Shown here: piece after piece, positions 48,241 through 60,676 of the stretch
Layout of the letters: each line of letters begins with the position of its first letter
How positions within the stretch are numbered: the stretch's first letter is position 1
Assembly: GCA_018697195.1 (NCBI GenBank)
Contig: CM031878.1
Coordinates: 37,208,283-37,272,282 of the forward strand
Direction of reading: 5' to 3'
Length of the DNA stretch: 64,000 nucleotides
From: Certhia americana
Taxonomy: Eukaryota > Chordata > Aves > Passeriformes > Certhiidae
Notes under the pieces: model-generated
What the model was told of the DNA's origin: nothing
Seen by the model: the letters and a program-made list of their open reading frames with translations, nothing else
Databases searched by the model: none
Position numbers and translations under genes: made by a program

Positions 48241-50132
48241 ACGAGAGAGTAAAGAGCTTATTAAAGCATGAGAAATTAATCACATTAGTGTTTAGTCTGC
48301 CAGAGCAGGGGTGTATGAGGGGAAGAAAAAGTTGAGGAAGCAGAAATGAAAAGTATCATTTGCCAATCCAACAACCAATATTCTGTGTCTGTCATTTCCA
48401 ACCTCCTTTTGATTTTTAATTCCTTGGAAACTTCAGCCTCTGAAGATTAATTTATATATATTGATATTGGGCTTTGTGGTCTGAATTCCTTATGGGATAT
48501 CCTGAGGATGCTCACAACCGAAGAGTACAGGCAGCCAACAGCTGAAAATTATTGTTCTATGTAATATCTCTAATACCTCAAGATACTGAGTTATGACAGG
48601 AGATAGCCTCCAATGCCTCTTCAGTCAAGTTGAAGTTGTTGAGTAAATCTTCATTTGGAAAATGAGTAAGTTAATAGAGGCTTCAAGCAGAAATTCCCCA
48701 TTCTGATATGAAGCCAATATGTTGGCTTGTTTACCTCTTTCAGTCTTTAAAAATGGGTATAGAGATATACTTTACATACAAACAATATTGTCATCTGAAG
48801 TGCTTGCATCACACCGTATGTAATAACTTGCCCAAAAGTTTCTGGCTTTAGACTTGCACAATTTGCAGTTAGCCTTCTATTGTAACCCAGGACAATGATT
48901 TCAATGGGATTATTTGTGCAAGGGCTCTCTAATGCAGGGGTACTTTGATTAAGCTCTTTACTTGTTCCACTGTTTCTGTGCATATTGATAGCAGAGGATG
49001 AAGTCTGACTACCTGCATATTCAGCCACCTCTATTTTATGTATGTTTTATTAACTATTAAGGTATTCTACACTGGAATTAATTTGCTAATAGGACTTAAC
49101 ATTTTTTCCTTGTTTTCCCCAGTTGTTCCTAGGTACAACTTCTTATAACAACTGTTCATAGCCAGTGCATCACTCAATATGCTTACAAGAATGTTTGCCT
49201 ACAGTCTGAACTGATCTTCACCAGGCTACCAAAAAGCACCCAGACCTGGGAAAAAAGTTAAATTTTTGCCATTATTACTGAATGGTTGCTCACAATGTTT
49301 TTCGCAGGTGTCACACAAGTTCACAAGAAAAGTAGATTTTTAGCCAAAGGCCTCTGGACCAGGAAACACTGTTTAAGAAGCTTTAGCAGCCATGTGCCTC
49401 TTTATGTTCTGTCTGTAGATGGCATACATTATTTGATAAATGAATCTGTAGGATACCACTAGCTGGGGTTGGAGGCACAGTAAGGGTCTTGCAGTTTATT
49501 TCCTAAATAGATGATGTACAGACATTGAATAAAAGCCACTTTCACAGCACTACAATAATTCTGCTTGGGTAGTAGCAGAGACAGTGACATCAAGGACCAA
49601 CTCATCTCATAGATGTACCATTCCACTTGTTTACTTGCATATCTCAGTTTCTTTACACACATCAGTGTGTGGGGGAGAGCTGGTCACTATTCCTATTTGC
49701 GTTGCTGCTATTCACAACAAGTAAATCTTTCCCATGTTTTTTGTGATAGGTTCAGGCCTTTATTGAGTGAGGAGAGCTGTGAGCTGCCCAAGAGCTGTTT
49801 TGTTGGCAGGGGGTTAAGGAGAATTGTCTGTCACATCAATTATCTGCCCTTGAGCTCTTAGAAAGAAGGTGCCTAGAGACTGGCCATTTCTCTTGCTTGT
49901 ACATCCACACACATGGACACCAAAACAGCTCACACTTTGATTGGAAGTTGCTCTCCCCCTCTCTCAGCAGTGCTGCAATCCATGTTAAATCAGCTCATTC
50001 CTCCTTCTCAGTAAAACTAGACAGGCCTCTGCTTTGAATACGCTGGACCACACAAGGGAGAGGGGAAAAATATCTTTCCCTCAACCCTTTCTCTCCTTCG
50101 TCATTTGGAAGCCTGTGTTCTAATAACAAATG

Positions 50133-50139
<7 letters not shown>
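48241..50139. other. Non-coding DNA, nothing recognised
   Basis: No gene or nameable repeat. Confidence 0.6.

Positions 50140-50180
<41 letters not shown>
50140..50180. repeat. Poly-A tract (41 A)
   Basis: The longest A-run of the window. There is no AATAAA at the expected distance upstream and no recognisable retrocopy body, so its origin is unclear. Confidence 0.95.
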
Positions 50181-50182
<2 letters not shown>

Positions 50183-50420
50183 CAAGCCTTCCCTTCTTCC
50201 CTTTTTGGAGCGACAGCTCTGAGCCTTGGTCAGGGGAGCCCATGAATTGGACTTGCAAAGGACCCGGGAGGGGTCCCTATAAATCTTCCCCACACAGAGG
50301 TGGCTGTCTGTCTACTTCTGGGCTGCTGCTCATTGTGACTAAAGTTTAACTGCTTTACTTTCATGCGGGGGGAGGCAGGGGGGCAAGTCGCATAAACCTG
50401 AGGTTTATGTATATTGCCTT
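50181..50420 (+). promoter_or_regulatory. Promoter-like sequence with TATA box
   Basis: TATAAAT at 50278-50284 is preceded by GGACCC-GGGAG-GGGTCC (50260-50276), an inverted repeat rich in G/C. It is followed by moderately GC-rich sequence and a perfect palindrome with 9-base arms (50391-50399/50401-50409). It could be a core promoter; no downstream coding exon was found. Confidence 0.3.
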
Positions 50421-52165
50421 ATTTCCTTGTCATTTTCAAAAGACATTTGTTTGCTTCTTTATTGTTCCCTTAGAAAAGTAACAATCACAATTTTTTTCTA
50501 CTTACTTTATTGCCTAATTTTCTTTATTTCTCTGTCTTTATCTTTGCTACCTATGGAATGGAAACTACACTAAGTAACCCAACATTTTTGAGAATGTGAA
50601 CAGTCACTTCCTTTGGCTGCTTATCCTAGAAAGACTAAAACAACCAGTACAAAAATAACAAAAAATAAATATAAACATGATAATGAATAAATCCTGTGTG
50701 TCTGTGTGTGTCTGTATGCATAATTACATACATGCTTACGCACAGATACACAGGCACAGAAACAGACACACATTTGATATCTTGGAGAAATGCCAGCTGT
50801 AATTGCCACAAACTAAACATGGCTTTTTTTTCCTTGGTGATGTTTTACCCATCATATTCTTCCTTTATGCTCATGACTAATTTCTTGATCCCATTTCATG
50901 GGTCACAGAGCAATATACCAACTTATTTATAGCAGCCCATACATACTTTTTGGATATAGTTCAAATATGATGTAACCAAAATTACAATAATATAGAGTAT
51001 TAGTAAACATCATCAATGCATGTGAATTCTTACAATGGTAAGAATGCATCAGTCAGCTGAAAAATGTAATTTTTATGGCCACAAATTATCCTTCCATGTA
51101 ATTTGAATCTGAAAGTACAATGATTTCTGGTTCTGAAAATTATAATCAGTATAATGGAATTGTTATCTTCTGCTTTCATGCTCAGCAAATTATTCATAGT
51201 CTTTTCACATTTATCTTAAGGAGAAAGTTGTCTGAACACTAAATCCAAGTATAAGGATTATATTATGAAAGTGAAGCAAAGATATTTTGAAATACAAATC
51301 TCACTCTATCTATTTGCAAATCATGTTCCAGGTAGCCAGTGAATTGCTTCATTTATAGTTCCTTTGAATTTTAACCAGTTTTCAAAATCACTTGATTGAA
51401 TAGGAAAAATTAGATTTGCAAAATAAAGACAGAGCTGACTATGCTGGGGATGTGCATATTTTATTATATCAGAAAGAAGAGGAGAGAAAGGTGTTTCTCC
51501 ATTCTTAGACATTGGTTTGTTTGCAGTTCTGTTTGTGAGCAAAGCATGTAAAGTTGGGCAGCTTGTTTGCTCCCTGCATGTGTGTTCATGGGTGGGTGAG
51601 GGGAGTTTGAGAATTCCTAATCCTGCAGCTCTCAGGACCTGGAGAGTTGTACCCCATCTGGGTAACTGGATTAAAAATCTTTTCTCATTTCAAAGGTTTG
51701 ATCTCAACAAGGGTTTGATGTGATGAAATCAAAGTGGCAGCTTGGATTTGAAAACTATTTGGATTTGAGCTTCCTGAAGTCTAGATCTGAGAGAATGGTT
51801 GTAGTGGATATGAATGTGTGATAACTGCACTAACGTCTATATAAAGAAGAAAGTTATGCATGACGAAATAAATAAAAATATCACATTTCTTAAACAGTAC
51901 CTACTCCAGTGAGAATAACCTTATAGTAGAGTAACCTTTGTCAACTAATGATATGTAGCTCTTGTTCTATCTGATTTTAACACATCCCTTTACTGAGAAT
52001 AGGCAAAGATTTTGTCTTAAGAGTAGTGAAGCTAAATAACAACAGCTACAAAAATTACACATTACGTGGTAATTACTACTATTATTTTGTTGTCCTTGAT
52101 ACTTCACAGTGTTAAGAGACCCCAAAGACATGAAAGCAGTTTGTTGATCTATCGGAGGGAAGGGC
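50421..52165. other. Non-coding DNA, nothing recognised
   Basis: AT-rich; a short TGTG/TCTG stretch at 50695-50717 is the only low-complexity feature. Confidence 0.6.
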
Positions 52166-52302
52166 AGATTCCACATGATTTTGAGCAAGTCACCTTCCCT
52201 CTTTCTGATCTTACAATCCTCACCTGCACACTGGTGAGAATAGTAACATACCTATTTCACAAAGTCTTTCTGAGGGAAGTACACTACAATGCTTCAAGGT
52301 AT
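52166..52302 (+). mobile_element. MIR-type SINE fragment
   Basis: TTTTGAGCAAGTCACC, then CTCACCTGCA, GAGAATAGTAACATACCTAT and TTCACAAAGTCTTTCTGAGGG follow the MIR consensus in order (GGGCAAGTCACTTAACCTC, CTCATCTGTAAAATGGGGATAATAGTACCTACC). The element is very diverged, as expected for an ancient amniote SINE. Confidence 0.65.
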
Positions 52303-53641
52303 TCACAGCCTTTGCAGTGAAGCCTGCCAGTAGTTCCTGCATTTTGAAATTTTGAATTTTGATTTGACGTCAAATACAAATTAAATTCTCCATAAAAGCA
52401 AATACTAATCTTGATTCCAGGTGAAGTTTCACTTGCAGTTAGAAACACAAGCTCAAAGAGAGGGTTAATAAACTAAGATACACAATTATAACAAAGTATG
52501 CACTAAGAAAATTGCATAAAACCCCTTATAAGGTAGGTACTCAGAATGCAAACATGCTAAATGTACAAAGGGACAAAATAATTCAGCCTTGAAAGGTTAC
52601 AGTAAAGACAAACATGGCAATCAGTGCTGCCTCTTTTTCAATCATCATACACTGTCTATGTAGGATGTATTATCCATGTGTCCTATTACACACCACCTAA
52701 AACTGACTACAGTTTTCAAATTACACAAGATCATAATATTTATACAAAAGAAATTATATTCATTTTTTTGTTACATAGAAAGGTAAAGCATCCTCAGATT
52801 CTCCTTTCATGTAGATACTTTCTGTAAAAATTTGACAAAAAACCTCATGTAATATAAAGAATTGATTAGAAGATGCCTCTGAGGCATGAAAGAAATTTGT
52901 GTAGATTTATAATGTAAGACTGTGAAAACTTGCCAGAAAAGCTCACTGCATATGAGGATGAAATGCATCAACAGCTCTTCCCTGATGACACTTTGGGGTC
53001 AAAAGATTGAAACTCACTTTTCCATGCAACAGATGTTTCTCAAAAACTGGTGCCAGCTTGTGGAACGATGGACCACATATATAAGATTATTAGAAAACCC
53101 AGCACCTTTCATTCTAACTGCAGATTCACTCTGACTTTTTATTGCTAAGATAATCATACAGCATAAAATATGGATATGAGTGTCTATACATGTTTAAATA
53201 CATACTAGAAGAGAATGAAAAAAGGATGTCTTCTGTTAAGTTCTCTGAAAGACAAAGAAAACTACAGATAATGTATGTCACTCTAATGCTCAGACTGTAC
53301 TGCTGAGAAAATTTCAAATAATTCGACATATTTCTTGAGATGACTGACTTCCAGACTTGTGTTTTAAATATATCAACTATTAAACTTGACTTCAAAAGAA
53401 AAAAGAAGAACAGTGTACAAAAATACCCCAGTAATGCATTATATGCATCTATAAACAGAATTCAGTGTAACAGAATCAGTGCAAGGTAACATGTCAAAGG
53501 ATGGAGAAATACGCTGTGGCATTAATAATGTATTTAAGTTTTACAGTTCTACTTTCAGCTGTTTCTCCTAATGTAAACACTTATTTCAGGCAAATTTTGA
53601 GTATTCCTCTGAATAATCTAGTCCTGTCATCTTATACCTGT
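52303..53641. other. Non-coding DNA, nothing recognised
   Basis: No gene or repeat seen. Confidence 0.6.
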
Positions 53642-54179
53642 TGTCCTGGGTTTGACTGGAATGGAGTCAATTTTCCTCATAGTATCTCATATGGTGCAGT
53701 GTTTTGGAATCATGACCAAAACAGTTTTGACAATACACTGTTCAGGATAGTTCTGCCAGTGTCAAGACTTTCTCTGTTTCCCAAACTGCTCCTCTATTGA
53801 AGTGGTGGACAGGAGACTGTAAGGTGACACAGATGAACAACTGACCACAACTAACCAGGGAGATATCCCACAGCATAAGACATCATGCTCAGCAATAAAC
53901 ACTGAATAAAAGGAGAAGAAAGGGAGTGACATTCATGGTTATGGTGCTTGTCTTTCCAAATATATATGATGCAAGATGAAGACCAGCTGTTCTGGAGGTG
54001 GCTGAACGCCTGCCTGCTGATGGGAATTAGGAAATGAAGTCCTCCTTTTGCTTTACCTATTGAACTGCTAATTTTTCCTTATCTCAAACCATGAGTTTTC
54101 TCATTTTGCCCTCTGATTCTCCTTCTCATTACTTGGTGGGGAGTGAGCAATGGGCTGTTTGCAGGGTTAAGCCACAACA
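53642..54179 (+). mobile_element. Diverged solo LTR, avian ERVL type
   Basis: It begins TGTCCTGGGTTTGACTGG and ends GGTTAAGCCACAACA. Between them are AGTCAATTTTCCTC, GTGTTTTGGA, CCAACTAACCAG-like, CATCATGCTCAGCAATAAAC, TTATCTCAAACCATGAGTTT and GGGGAGTGAGCAA. This order is that of the abundant avian ERVL LTR (consensus start TGTCCTGGTTT, end GGGTTAAACCACGACA). The TATA region is degraded. No clear 5-bp duplication remains (CCTGT against CTAGT, 3 of 5). The 99-codon frame at 53501-53800 is a shadow. Confidence 0.85.
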
Positions 54180-56134
54180 CTAGTCCAGACAAGCTACAGC
54201 TTGTCAGATGTTCTAACAACTTGTGACTGAAAATGAGTAGATACTCATTTAGTTCTAAATATAGGAAATAACTGATTCCCCTCTTCCTTGAAACATTTTT
54301 ATGTTGTTGAAAATTCTTACTATTTCATCTCCCTTCTCTTCCTTTCCTTATCCTTTTTACTCTTTCTCCTGCTCTCTTCTCTCCACCATTTTCACAATGA
54401 GTTTGTCTTGATTTGGTTTCTAAAGGTAAATCTACTCTATAACATCTTGGAAATAATGACTAAAGGTACTCCTGAAATAACTTCATCCAACTTTATTAAG
54501 TTTGCATAGGATTAATCTATAGTTATATAAAAATCTAATTGGTTGAACTACTGTTTCAAACAGTATTTCCCTATTCTGGCTTGTGTTCTTGTCCTTTATC
54601 TACTGATACAAAAAACAAATACTGTTCATACATGGCCTTTTAAAGGAACAGTTTGTAATTAAGGAAACTAAAAATGGAAAAATGCTTTTGGGCATTCTTA
54701 TCATCACACTTCAAAATCTGTTTAAGACAACTAAGAAATAGGATTTTCCTTTTGTGTTTCTAGTTGTTCTGGGGGAAGATAAGGCAGGGTAGTGAATGAT
54801 CTCAGGTAAAATTGTAAGTCATAAGCCACTGAGAGTTGAGTGTCTAACAGGCAACTTGTGTCAATCAAAACTGAACACCTAATTTTTTGAGAATTAAACT
54901 CAAGTTAATTGCTATCTTAATATTGTTTAATACTATTTCTCTGCTGTCAGTCTTAACTTTGCTGTCCTCATCCCCATTCTGAAAAGCTTTTTCACAATTA
55001 CATGTAAAAACAAATATCCTAATTTCAAAAAGCTTTATTCATCATAAATATGATTTCAGTAGGCTAGATCAGATGGTCTAGACCTGAGGAATTTGGTATC
55101 AAAGGAATTTCTGGTTTCATAGGAGCTGCCTTTTGAATATAGTCGTTCTTATGTCATAAGGCACTACCTTAATAAGACTAAAAATAACACTAACTTCATG
55201 ATAATTGGACGAGTTCTGGGAATGTCCTGCACAACAAGACTGCTTTAAACTCTTCTTATGTGGTCAGTCATGAGGAGAAGAAACAGAAAACACAAAAATC
55301 TTTTGGTAGAATGCCAGGATACTGTAACACTCAGAGCAAAAAACCCACAAAATGCAAGTTTTTGTGTTTAAGTAGGAAGATCTTTAGTCTAAAAGTAGAG
55401 GGTAGCAAGAAAATCGGGATATCTTATGGTTCAATGCATTGTCAGATTTCTAATGATGAGAACATAAAAAAACTCCTTAAAAAAGGAAAGGTAAGAGATT
55501 AAAGTAGAATTTGTCCTTAACAACCAGTAGGGCACATAATTTCTTTCTTTTCTAATCTGTGTCATGGTCATTGAATGGACTATGGTAAGATTACCAAGGC
55601 AGCAGAAATCCTGGTCTATAATGGTTAAAAATAATGGAAATTAGTATAAACTGGAAATTGTGCAGTGCAATCCTTCCCTGGTAAATCTTCCCATTACTGG
55701 GCATCAAAAGCATCACAAAAATCACTGAATTTAAATTTCCATGTCTGTATAGGTCACAGCATGTTATCAATCTTTTAACAACATCAAAAGGGAAGACTGA
55801 AGGGCTGGCTCTATCATGCAACAAACTTTGACAGAAATGTAAAATCTAATCCTCTTGCACTCATTATATTACTATCCTTAACTAGAGTCATCCACTGAAA
55901 TCTCAACTGAGACATCCAAGTCACTGCATTAATGACACTAACACCCATTTCTAGTCATTAATTTTTCAGATATCCCAAGCTAGAAACTGTCATGATTAAT
56001 TCTCTGAATCCTTTGGTTTAAATCCATATCCATATTCTTAAACTTAGAAGCCATCTAAAAGAAGAAAGAATGTTTTCCTACGGTTCTGCTCCTCCTATCC
56101 CCACCACATTATAATAAAACTCCATGTAGAACAG
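54180..56134. other. Non-coding DNA, nothing recognised
   Basis: No gene or nameable repeat. Confidence 0.6.
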
Positions 56135-56400
56135 AAAAGAGCAGGAAGAATAATCAAAGTGATGGAATGGTTCCATGGAGAAGGAAAACTTGAAAAGGGA
56201 TGTGGAAAAGTACTATAAAATCACTGTGAAGCAAGTGAAAGGTCAGGTGGCAAAGTCCTGCCAGAGAAGAAGAAAACCTCTCAAAACTGTGCAGTTAAGT
56301 AGTGGAACTCCTTGCTGCAGGCTATCAAGGATGTGAAAGGTATAGGTGTAACATGGCTAATTGAAGGCAGAAAAACCCCAGTGTACTTCCAGAAAAATAG
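56135..56400 (+). mobile_element. Ancient CR1/L3-type LINE fragment, plus strand
   Basis: ACTATAAAATCACTGTG, then AAAACTGTGCAGTTAAGTAG, GTGGAACTCCTTGCTGCAGG and ATCAAGGATGTGAAAGGTATA follow the 3' end of old CR1/L3 ORF2 (the CTGTGGAACTCCTTGCC block). It is too decayed for an open frame. Confidence 0.65.
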
Positions 56401-57849
56401 AACCCTTAGTACTCTAACTCCTACATTGTTTCTTCATCTGTCATACATGAAAGAAAAACTGTAAGGTACAAGTGAGTATCATTCTACTGAAATCTCAGAA
56501 TAAAACTTAGTTGCTGAAGAATAAAATAGATTACTGTGAAAATGTGTCTGTTAAGTCCTCCTGCCCATGTTGAAAAATAGACATACAATGAAATTGGGAC
56601 AGTCTGGATTCAAATCACATGGGCTGATTTTATATGAGTTTTCCAATCTTGGCCTGGCTGGAAAGATCTCTTGTCATCCAAGCTTGCTAAAGGATAACTA
56701 TGTGAATCTAGCAACTACTTGTTAATGTGTCAGACTGAGGCATCACGTAACATGTAGCACTCTAGTCACAGAAGAAGAGGCTGTGTACTCAGGTCAGCAT
56801 TGCAGATGCTGGGGGCCTTTTAGGAGGATGGGACAAGGATGTGGTAAAAAAAGCTTCAGCTGCCAATGGAAAGCACACCCAAACTATGATATGCTTCTTA
56901 GCATCTTCCCCATAATCTGTCTTTGTGTGGTGCCAGCCTCAGCAGCTTGCTTTCCTAACACTCCATGATGCTCTTCCTGCCTCAGGAGTAGCGGTGCCAC
57001 AGACAGAATGGCAGCAAATACACAACTGATTTTTCGGAACACTGTGCAGAATAAAAGACAAGACATTCCTGTAAATTTTCAATACCACTTCAAAGCAGAG
57101 AAACCAAGACCAACACAGACATTCTATCTTACACTGTAAATGCAGCCAGCCTGAGCCTTTACTGGGCATTAGAAAAAACACTTGATTATCATACCTGTTA
57201 ATAGACATAAATGCTAATGTTGTGCAATGAGCAACAATTCATGTCTCTATACTTGGGCTATATCCTGACAGGAAAAATTATTTTGCAGGGGGTAGAGAGC
57301 TATATCATGATAAAGTAATACAACACTTAGCAAAAAAAGTATTAAGCCTTCAGCAGTTTAATAATACCCACACATATGACTATATGACTATATCCCACAC
57401 ATATGTTAATTTTATTTACATATAGGATAGCCAAACATTTTAAAACAACTCATATATGGGCAAAGTGATATGCACACTATTAAATCAATATACACCTCTA
57501 TCTAATATATCACTACTAAATGCATGGGTATATAAAATATTAAATGTCTGCATCTGTATTTGAATGTGCAATTAACCCCAAGCTTGCTTTAGTCTCCACA
57601 CAGAGTTGTTCAAAGTGCATGTTTTTATGGCAATACTTGCTTTAAAAGAGCTGGGAAAATAGTTGTGGAGTCAGTTCCTACAGAGATTACAGAAGTCTGT
57701 CTGAGGGATAAAATTTTACTTAAAGTCTCTTCAGTTCTGCCTCTTATTTAGTAGTCACAGTTATGTCAAACGTCTTACTATTTTTTCATCAGGGAGCAGA
57801 TAATAACTCAAATGCCTCAGCCAAAACAAACTCTTTGAAAAGATCTTAT
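56401..57849. other. Non-coding DNA, nothing recognised
   Basis: No gene. Short tandem words (ATATGACT, 57375-57400) only. Confidence 0.6.
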
Positions 57850-58260
57850 GAAATCATTTCTCTTTGCAAATCCATAAAAATCACCTCAGACTCTTTATCA
57901 ATAGAAAGGCTTAAAGAGGGTGCAGAAGTCGTTGAATTATGATGTGCTTGTTTTAATGAAATTCCACTCCTGCTGGGATGTTCCCTGCAGATTTTCCATA
58001 TTTCAGCATGGGAAAGGTTTGATGCTTTCCTGCCGGTGCCAAGAGTTAATTGAAAACATTTCAGGATAAATTCAGCTTGGGGGCCAACGCTCCCATTCCT
58101 TCATTATTCTTAACAATAATAGAGGAGTAATACAATTATTAATAGGCATGTTGTATCCTCTTAAAGTGGCAGTGTGTTTCTGAAACCGTGTCTTTCACAT
58201 TCTTTTTCTTAAGCAAATCAGAAACAAATAGAAGAATAGAAATCTCAGGAGAAAAGCAAG
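57850..58260. promoter_or_regulatory. Candidate conserved non-coding element
   Basis: Repeat-free, with homeodomain-like words (GAGTTAATTGAAAAC, TACAATTATTAATAGG, GTTTTAATGAAATTCC) and alternating AT/GC balance typical of enhancers in gene deserts. There is no open frame. This is an impression only. Confidence 0.28.
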
Positions 58261-60676
58261 CCTGGCTGGTATATATATATAATTCATTACTTTTTCTTCA
58301 CAGTGAGTATTTAGCTATTGTTAAATATAGGTACGTACTTAAAATTTTTAAAAAATAAATTATAAACCAAAAATACCATGCATGTAGACCAGAATTTTCT
58401 AAAGGTCTTCATGTTTAAAGTTTCATCCCTGTGGGATATTAAATGGTTTTCTTTGAGGATGTGTATATCCTCAGAGTTATTTCAGGAAACTCCAAAAAGC
58501 AAAAGGCAATTTTTAATAAAAATGCCATTGTTTTAAAGATTAAATTGGTTTTGAAGTGATATATTGTTCTTAGGATTTATGTCTTCAGTTTAATGAACCT
58601 AAAATAATGGGGTTTCTTTTAATGACAGAAGACATTAGATTGTCTTCCTGGCCTAGGGCTATGTATATGTTATCTTCCACAGTAAACAATTTATACTACA
58701 ATCTTGCAGAAAATACTTCTCATTTTAATCTTTTTTTTCCCCTGATCTTGACTCTTGATACATTCATAGCAATTTTCTCAGTATTTATGCACTCCTGACA
58801 ACTAAATATTGAAACTGATAAAAGATATAAAGTTAGGGAAATATTTCCAAAATAATGTTTTCACTTAGCTTATTTTCATCACACATTTTTATCCCTTCTC
58901 CACACTACTCCTCCCAAAACTGACAGCCTAAAATATTAAGCAGCTCTGTTTGCAGAACTATTTTACCATAAAGCTTGCCAACTAAAGAATCACAAAACCA
59001 GTCAAAGCAAATGGAAGTTACATGATTCCTGCAAACTACAATGAGTCAAGGACATATTTGTAACATTTCAAAAGGCTGTACCTCATTTACTACAGTTATT
59101 CTCTTTTTTTAAAAGAAGTTCTGCTGGCAAAAGTCTTTGATGGGGTCCCTGCACATTCTGGCAGCAAACGTGATATTTAGAACTGTCTCTGTGAAGAAGT
59201 CTCTTCAGACAGAATGTAGGCAATTTAAACCAGGTTTTTTGTACCCTTAGTCTTCTCACCCAGACAGACAGGAGGGGGAAAAGAGACTTGGGCTCAAATA
59301 TTTTCCAAATAGCAGTGCACTACTGATGTAGCATTCTGGAAGACAACTGAATGGCAGGTGTATTTTATAGCATTTCTATACCCCAGCATGAGGGTAGGAC
59401 TTCAGTAGAATCAGGACAGGGTTAGGAACAGTTTCTGCCTCAGTTATCCCTTCTGCAAAACAGGAACATCTACTGAGTCAGAGCTAACAATGTGCAACCA
59501 TCTCCCTTGATTTGCACAGCAGAGTATTAAGACAATGCTGGGCTTAAAATCTGGACTGAGAGAGCATCACCACAGAATGCTTTCACTAATTCTCTGAAGT
59601 GTAATGAGTTTTCCCTATAACATTAATTGCGAAAATAAAATTTGTTCCCATGAATATCATAAAGGCAGACATCAGCTAGCTTTTGGGACAGGATGTTTCT
59701 TAATATAAAGGAAGCGCTTGGTTGATACAGCTTTTTTACTTGCTTTCTGCACACAGATGTGAGAAAACCAGACAGTATTCTGACTGAAGCGTTCCCAATG
59801 AGATCTGAAAAGAGTCAGAATTATTTCTGAATGTAATGGGAGGGACTATATTCAGGCTCTACATGCAGTCAGTATGTTCTAAGATTTAGCCTAATATTAC
59901 CAAAAACTGAAGCACTCAAGGTTTGAGTAGTCCAAAAGGGAAAAGATTTCACAGTTTCTCAGATTTCATCTATCATTCTTATCCACTGCTTTTACAAATA
60001 TACCCTCCCCATTCTAGCAATATTTTTTTCATAATAACTTGTTCTTCAACACATCCAGGCACTCAGCTTTGCTCGCTTCAGTATGTTTTAGCTTCAGTAA
60101 GTCTTAGCCAACTTTTAGCTACACCAGGCCAAACCCGTGTTAGCTGCTTGTTGATTCACATAAGCTTCATCTAACTAACTGAGTAATCTTTCTAAGTATA
60201 GAAAGAAAGTCAAAGGCTAAATTCTGACAACAGTTACACTACTGAAAGCTCAAACTGCCTCTAACAGGAGTCAATGATTTGGAACTATGCAAACAACTTT
60301 ACATCAGAGAAAGGTGAGATGTTTTGGACAAATTATTTGGCACATATGTTCTTTCAGTTCTTTCTATAAAATCCACACTCTTGTATTGAATTTTCTTCCA
60401 TGGCCTCAATTCCTGATATGCACAGACAAAGACATCTGTCTATACTTGACTTTGCCAGGTCCTATAGACTAATTTGCAAATATGTTGTATATACCTGAAT
60501 ACACTAATATTAAAAATAAGACAGCTATAAGAGTTTCTATGGACTGCTGCTTTACTTCCTGCTATAACATATCTTCACAGGACATCAAAAATGTTTGAAT
60601 GGATTTAGAAGGACACTGTAACTCCTGAAAAGAGATAACATTAAGATCATCTCTACTGAGTGTATCGGGAATACCT
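58261..60676. other. Non-coding DNA, nothing recognised
   Basis: No gene. A phrase near 59430 (CTGCCTCAGTTATCCCTTCTGCAAAA) faintly resembles MIR but was not called. Confidence 0.55.

Noticed and set aside
47664..48271. Overlapping 120-133-codon frames on both strands
   Set aside because: Frames open because of high GC content; none resembles a protein, and several conflict.
59410..59520. Weak MIR-like phrase
   Set aside because: Only about 25 bases resemble the MIR core, with no flanking agreement.
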